Part shown: positions 50,979 to 54,926 of the stretch, piece by piece
Numbering within the stretch: position 1 is the stretch's first letter
How the letters are laid out: each line of letters begins with the position of its first letter
From: Bacillus changyiensis
GTDB lineage: Bacteria > Bacillota > Bacilli > Bacillales > Bacillaceae
Direction of reading: 5' to 3'
Length of the DNA stretch: 54,926 bases
Assembly (NCBI RefSeq): GCF_027706145.1
Contig: NZ_JAQFWW010000009.1
Coordinates: 1 to 54,926 of the forward strand
The notes under the pieces: generated by a model
What the model was told of the DNA's origin: nothing
Databases searched by the model: none
The model's input: only the letters and a program-made list of their open reading frames with translations
Translations under genes and position numbers: made by a program

Positions 50979-52417
50979 AATTTCTCCTCTTCTATATATA
51001 CCATTAATTGTTTGTTTTTCAGCAGGCTGCTTCCTTGAATATAGGCATTTAAATCAATCAGCTTTGCTAACTGGTGAATAACACCTTTGGTCACCCTTTC
51101 TCCTGCCATGATGAGGGGAATCCCTGGTGGATATGGGATGACTTGTTCCGCACTTACCCTGCCGACTGCATCTCTGAATGAGACTGATTCTGTTTTAAAA
51201 GCGGATTGTTTCTTGCTTGAATAAGGTAGGGTTGTCACTTTTTCAAGCGGCTGCATGCTGCACGTCTCATTTGAAGGTTCAGCTGATGTTTGTTTCATTT
51301 CCTTTTCAATCTTTCTGATCAGCTCTTTTGTTAGCTTACTTTTACCTCCTGGCGGTAAAACAAACAATACTTGCCTTTCATCTGCCAATTCAGGATGCCA
51401 ACCATTTGTCTCGAAAATATTTTTCAATTCATAACCAGAGTGGCCATATTTTGATCTGATCGATAATTTTAATGGATCTTGCTGAATAAGAGGGTCTGTT
51501 GGAACAATGATCTCTATCCCTTTCATCTGCAATAACGATTGTTTCATGTCCTGTATCTCTTTTTCAATCTGCTCAATTTTGTTCGCTTTCATTATTTTTT
51601 CAAGATAGGCCCTTGCTAAGTCTAGTGAAGCCATGATTGGATATGATGGACTGCTACTTTGTAAGACAGTCAAATAGTGCGCCAATTTGTCCCTGTCGAT
51701 TCTTCCACTGTTTAAATGCAAGTATGATCCCATTGTCATTGCTGGAAGTGTCTTGTGAGCAGATTGGACAACTGCATCAGCTCCAGCTTGTAGGGATGAC
51801 TGAGGAAAAGACCCCCCTAAGACAAAATGCGCACCATGTGCCTCATCTACGAGAACAGGTATATGATGTTGGTGTGCTTCTGTAATTATTGGCGTTAAAT
51901 CAACTGCATGTCCATAGTAATTAGGGGATGTGATCATTAACGCTTTGGCCGAAGGATATCTTAATATAGCGTCTTTGACAGTCTGATGTAAAAGATGTGT
52001 AGCTACTGCCATTTTCTCATCGATTTCTGGTGTCAAAAACACCGGATGTGCCCCACTTAGTTCTATTGCATGAAAAACCGATTTGTGACAGTTTCGCTGA
52101 ACAAGTAAAACATCTCCCGGCTGGCAAACAGACAGAATCATCGCAAGGTTTCCAACTGTTGATCCATTAACTAGAAAGAATGTTTCTTTAGCTCCATAGA
52201 GTGATGCGGTTAAATCTTGGGCTTTTTTTATAACCCCTGAAGGATCATGCAGATCATCAAGTCCTGTTAATTCAGTCACATCTATTTTTAGGATGGATTG
52301 GAAAAAGGCTCTTGCTTCATCAAAAAAGACATCTCCATTGTGATGTCCCGGAACGTGAAATGATTGTGTATGTTCATCGGCATGGTTGACCAATGCTGTA
52401 TATAAAGGTGTTTTCAT
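50975..52417 (-). CDS. yaaO: Orn/Lys/Arg decarboxylase-family protein YaaO
   Basis: A 480-aa PLP enzyme of fold type I, aspartate-aminotransferase-like. The PLP lysine is in [11 protein letters not shown] (about residue 220), with [10 protein letters not shown] upstream, and the C-terminal domain of the family is at 375-475. The paralogue in B. subtilis is the arginine decarboxylase SpeA; the substrate of YaaO itself has not been settled as far as I know. It is coupled to tmk by a 4-bp overlap. A TATAAT lies about 60 bp upstream, without a good -35. Confidence 0.9.
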   Translation of the reverse strand: MKTPLYTALVNHADEHTQSFHVPGHHNGDVFFDEARAFFQSILKIDVTELTGLDDLHDPSGVIKKAQDLTASLYGAKETFFLVNGSTVGNLAMILSVCQPGDVLLVQRNCHKSVFHAIELSGAHPVFLTPEIDEKMAVATHLLHQTVKDAILRYPSAKALMITSPNYYGHAVDLTPIITEAHQHHIPVLVDEAHGAHFVLGGSFPQSSLQAGADAVVQSAHKTLPAMTMGSYLHLNSGRIDRDKLAHYLTVLQSSSPSYPIMASLDLARAYLEKIMKANKIEQIEKEIQDMKQSLLQMKGIEIIVPTDPLIQQDPLKLSIRSKYGHSGYELKNIFETNGWHPELADERQVLFVLPPGGKSKLTKELIRKIEKEMKQTSAEPSNETCSMQPLEKVTTLPYSSKKQSAFKTESVSFRDAVGRVSAEQVIPYPPGIPLIMAGERVTKGVIHQLAKLIDLNAYIQGSSLLKNKQLMVYIEEEKL

Positions 52418-52527
52418 CTTAATCGATTCCCTTTAATATGCCTAGAGCATGGCTTCCGGCATTTTCTTTTTTTTATTATAACCTTCAAGATGGAGAACAA
52501 GGAAGATCTTTTGGCAAATCTTTATTC

Positions 52528-53484
52528 TCAAGCGTCCTTTCCTTCTGTCTGAAGGCGTTTTGCCCGGCCAGCTTCTTCAAAGTTTAAAGTCTCTTTAAGT
52601 ACACGAATTAAATGATCCTGCAAATTTTTCAACGTTTCAATCTCAACATCTTTTCCTTTAACTGTTTCGGCTGTACTGTTTTTCATAATTTCAGAATTTT
52701 TTACCACTACCTCAGAAACTTGCTGTTGAGCTATTGTAGCATGTTGTTGTCTCAGAAGAGTTAAAGCGATCGCTACTTGGTTCTTCCAAAGAGGAATTGC
52801 TGTCATAAGCGCTGACTGAATCTTTTCGATCAGCACTTGGTTCGTATTTTGAATCATTTGAATTTGCATTGCACTTTGTTTGGTGATTTCTCTACTGATG
52901 ATTAAATCATGTAGCCGTCTTCTTAAACGATCAGCCTTATTTGCAGACAATTCCTCCAGTTTCAATTGTCCAGCTACAATATATAGATTTAGCTTTTCAT
53001 TGTATTTTTTATTTTCTTCTAAAAGCTGTTCAAGTATCTCAAGATCTTTGATCAACGCTTTTTTTGAATGCTCTAGTTTAACACTGACTCTGTTCAGTTG
53101 AACGCCTGTCTTTTGATATCTAGAGATGGTTTCTTGGACAGAGCAAGATGTTTTTCTGATCAATCGGAAAAACATCTTGTTTTTTTTCGGATATAACATA
53201 TCAGGGTCAACTGCCTCGAGCATCTTAACAAAATCATTTACGATCAGCCCTATACCGGCGACATCGTTTTTTCGAACATACTCAAGCATGATATCTGTGA
53301 AATGTGCTAAGTTATCTTGTACATTGATTCCGTAGCAATCAATTGTTAACTGTTGTGTTGGATCAATCTGTTCAGCCAGCTGAAATACTTGCAATTGCTT
53401 TTCCTCCGACAATATATGAACCCGTTTTCCCATTCTATCTGAAGAACTTACATCGTTAGAAAGCCAATCAGCAAATCCATTCAT
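52528..53484 (-). CDS. yaaN: TelA-family toxic anion resistance protein YaaN, short form
   Basis: A 318-aa TelA/KlaA-type protein, rich in alpha helix. The conserved core is visible in KYQKTG-like SRYQKTGVQLNRVSVKLEHSK, LNLYIVAGQLKLEEL and IQNTNQVLIEKIQSALMTAIPLWKNQVAIALTLLRQ. Compared from memory with B. subtilis YaaN (386 aa), it has a shorter N-terminus, lacks about 30 residues between LEEL and SREIT and has a shorter C-terminus. The ATG overlaps the xpaC stop as ATGA. Its molecular role is unknown; tellurite resistance is only a family label. Confidence 0.88.
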   Translation of the reverse strand: MNGFADWLSNDVSSSDRMGKRVHILSEEKQLQVFQLAEQIDPTQQLTIDCYGINVQDNLAHFTDIMLEYVRKNDVAGIGLIVNDFVKMLEAVDPDMLYPKKNKMFFRLIRKTSCSVQETISRYQKTGVQLNRVSVKLEHSKKALIKDLEILEQLLEENKKYNEKLNLYIVAGQLKLEELSANKADRLRRRLHDLIISREITKQSAMQIQMIQNTNQVLIEKIQSALMTAIPLWKNQVAIALTLLRQQHATIAQQQVSEVVVKNSEIMKNSTAETVKGKDVEIETLKNLQDHLIRVLKETLNFEEAGRAKRLQTEGKDA

Positions 53485-54113
53485 TTTATCTTTTCTCCTA
53501 CGTTCTTAAATGAATGTTTTGCAACATCAAGTTCGTATTGCAAGTGGTCAATGTCTGTTTTTAGTAAATCGTACAGGTCATTTTCTAATTGTTTGGTTAA
53601 TTCAGCAATTGTTAACCGGGTTTCACTCAAAACCATTTCCACATTCGTATTTCGTTTCGGTTGTGATGCTAATAAGGCATATTTTTCGGTTAGTTCCACA
53701 ACCAGATCTAAATTTTGATAATAGAAACGTTCTACTTGATAAAATCGACTAGGTTCTTCTTTTGTTAGCCAATAAATTTTTCTGACCATTCGATAGATTT
53801 CCACGTTTTGCTTTAATGTTTGAAGACTTTTAACTGAAAAAATTAATTTTCTTAGACGGGCAATTTTCACTTTTGCTTCTTTTAAATTTTGCTTAATATA
53901 ACGATAATCCCGCCTCGTCAGTTTGTTTTCTTTTCTTAACAAGAAAGTTCTATACCATTTTCCTCCAAAATAAACTGAAATCCAAGTTGCCACTGCATAA
54001 ACGGAAGACAACAGAAACGTTTGATCAAAGACAAAAAAGCAGGTCAACCAAAGGAGCACAGATATGGAATTAGCGGCTAATAGAAGAAGCAAAAATAAGA
54101 AAAAACGTTTCAT
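53481..54113 (-). CDS. xpaC: XpaC, 5-bromo-4-chloroindolyl phosphate hydrolysis protein family
   Basis: A 210-aa membrane protein. Two hydrophobic helices at about 4-26 and 29-50 anchor it, followed by a long helical, basic cytoplasmic region (KENKLTRRDYRYIKQNLKEAKVKIARLRKL). The family name comes from an indicator-dye phenotype; the true function is unknown. It is coupled with yaaN, an association conserved in Bacillus. A TATAAT (54218-54223) upstream with a weak -35 may be the promoter, and a short hairpin with a T run (54164-54183) lies between them. Confidence 0.9.
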   Translation of the reverse strand: MKRFFLFLLLLLAANSISVLLWLTCFFVFDQTFLLSSVYAVATWISVYFGGKWYRTFLLRKENKLTRRDYRYIKQNLKEAKVKIARLRKLIFSVKSLQTLKQNVEIYRMVRKIYWLTKEEPSRFYQVERFYYQNLDLVVELTEKYALLASQPKRNTNVEMVLSETRLTIAELTKQLENDLYDLLKTDIDHLQYELDVAKHSFKNVGEKIK

Positions 54114-54163
54114 ACATCATCTACTCCTTTTAAAAGATACAACAAGTATAGATATAAGAAAAA

Positions 54164-54183
54164 GACATCTATATCTGGATGTC
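54164..54183 (-). terminator. short hairpin with T run before xpaC
   Basis: GACATC pairs with GATGTC (6 bp, loop 8 nt), followed on the minus strand by TTTTTCTT. It lies between the probable xpaC promoter and the xpaC start and could attenuate transcription. The stem is short, so this is tentative. Confidence 0.4.
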
Positions 54184-54272
54184 CTAACTGCTTTGTAAAT
54201 CTATATTGTGCTATTTTATTATACCTTGCCTCATCAAGAACTTAAAGACCTGCCTCCTTTGAATACAAAAAA

Positions 54273-54290
54273 AGACCTAAAAATCGGTCT
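54273..54290 (-). terminator. terminator of csfB
   Basis: AGACC pairs with GGTCT (loop 8 nt, extendable by A/T pairs), followed by TTTTTTTGT on the minus strand. It overlaps the csfB stop codon. Confidence 0.75.
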
Positions 54291-54483
54291 AAGAATATAA
54301 AGGTGGTGTACGAATACCTTTTAACTTTTTAACATATTCAGAGTATTGAGGATCAGTTGTTGATGTTGATATTATCTTTTTTTCACATTCTTCACATATA
54401 AATTTCGTATAAAGGTGAATACCTTTCATTTTTTTTTCTTCACAAATCATACATGCTTCCCCAGAATCACGCTTTTTCATCAT
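54289..54483 (-). CDS. csfB: anti-sigma-G factor Gin (CsfB)
   Basis: A 64-aa zinc protein that inhibits sigma-G early in the forespore and, in the mother cell, sigma-E. Two cysteine pairs, CMIC (about 11-14) and CEEC (about 30-33), bind zinc. The conserved core is GIHLYTKFICEECEKKIISTST, and the tail is TPPLYS. GGAGGTGG precedes two adjacent ATGs (54483 and 54480); either could be used. A perfect sigma-F promoter lies upstream. The location after the rrn operon matches B. subtilis. Confidence 0.95.
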   Translation of the reverse strand: MMKKRDSGEACMICEEKKMKGIHLYTKFICEECEKKIISTSTTDPQYSEYVKKLKGIRTPPLYS

Positions 54484-54500
54484 TCCACCTCCATAAATTT

Positions 54501-54530
54501 CATTATTTCCAACTATTGATACTTGTATAC
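54501..54530 (-). promoter_or_regulatory. sigma-F promoter of csfB
   Basis: GTATA (54526-54530) and GGAAATAATG (54501-54510) are 15 bp apart. The -10 fits the sigma-F pattern GGnnAnAHTR at every position. csfB is sigma-F dependent in B. subtilis. Confidence 0.8.
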
Positions 54531-54699
54531 AAAATTAAGAATGTTTTTGAAGGTTAGATTAGTATATGTAGGCTGACATCATAAAGTGTTTGTTTCAGGT
54601 GACAGTTGTTAAATCCATTTAAAAAATCAGGGTCTATAATTCACTATCACCAGCACTGGATAAACATAGACCATGTTTGTTTTCGCCTTATGAATCTAA
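54531..54699. other. gap between csfB promoter and rrn terminators
   Basis: About 170 bp with no open frame of note, no clear motif and average composition. I see nothing in it beyond the end of the double terminator of the rrn operon. Confidence 0.6.
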
Positions 54700-54745
54700 A
54701 AAGCCGGCGGAATCAGACTCTAACAATCTTCAACCGCCAGCCTTT
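54700..54745 (-). terminator. second, distal terminator of the rrn operon
   Basis: On the minus strand AAAGGCTGGCGG pairs with CCGCCGGCTTT (one wobble) around a 23-nt loop, followed by TTAGATTC. It lies 20 bp past the proximal terminator. Confidence 0.7.
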
Positions 54746-54766
54746 CAATTTTTTTCAACAATCTAA

Positions 54767-54792
54767 AAGCCCAGCTTATTTAAGCTGGGCTT
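54767..54792 (-). terminator. proximal terminator of the rrn operon
   Basis: A perfect 11-bp stem (AAGCCCAGCTT with AAGCTGGGCTT, loop 4 nt) is followed by TTAGATTG on the minus strand. It lies 13 bases after the 5S gene. Confidence 0.92.
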
Positions 54793-54805
54793 GATACCAT
54801 AAGTT

Positions 54806-54921
<116 letters not shown>

Positions 54922-54926
54922 CTAAA

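Overview
The window is a chromosomal core segment of a Bacillus close to the B. subtilis group: moderately AT-rich, with endospore genes and the same gene order as the origin-proximal part of the B. subtilis map between two ribosomal RNA operons. The species cannot be fixed from the sequence alone. Nearly everything is on the minus strand, so the reading order runs from high to low coordinates. abrB is the only plus-strand protein gene. No mobile element, prophage, CRISPR array or foreign-looking island was seen.

Layout in transcription order. A 5S rRNA with a double terminator (54.7-54.9 kb) ends one rrn operon. csfB, xpaC-yaaN and yaaO-tmk follow, then a replication and signalling group (darA, yaaR, holB, ricT, yabA) and RNA/methylation genes (yabB, yazA, rsmI). 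abrB and metG diverge from a Spo0A-box-rich intergenic region. tatD, the muralytic yabE, rnmV-rsmA, yabG, veg, sspF and ispE come next. purR-ridA-spoVG-glmU-prs-ctc-pth follows, then fin, mfd, spoVT, a flippase, yabN, rqcP, yabPQ, divIC and yabR, two tRNAs (Met, Glu), spoIIE, yabS-yabT, tilS-hprT-ftsH, coaX-hslO-cysK, the para-aminobenzoate/folate operon with dusB, and lysS. At the left edge are the promoter and leader of a second rrn operon whose 16S gene lies outside the window.

The genes serve translation (lysS, metG, pth, ctc, rqcP, tRNAs), nucleotide and cofactor supply (prs, purR, hprT, tmk, pab/fol, coaX), the cell envelope (glmU, ispE, yabE, divIC) and sporulation (spoIIE, csfB, fin, spoVT, spoVG, sspF, yabG, yabPQ). 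Many control sites can be read directly: a sigma-B promoter at ctc, a sigma-H promoter at spoVG, forespore promoters at csfB, fin and spoVT, the 21-bp-spaced spoIIE promoter, twin consensus promoters at veg, a TRAP-type leader at pabA, a PurBox at purR and Spo0A boxes at abrB.

No new multi-gene system was found. The observations most worth a second look are a perfect parS site inside the metG terminator, a near-perfect Noc-binding site inside yabS, a textbook ECF sigma promoter driving antisense RNA into yabE, a folB whose conserved N-terminus appears to start at an AUC codon, a duplicated Spo0A operator between abrB and metG, a terminator in the metG leader, a 60-bp tandem repeat between ispE and sspF, and an unexplained partly open region between ftsH and coaX.
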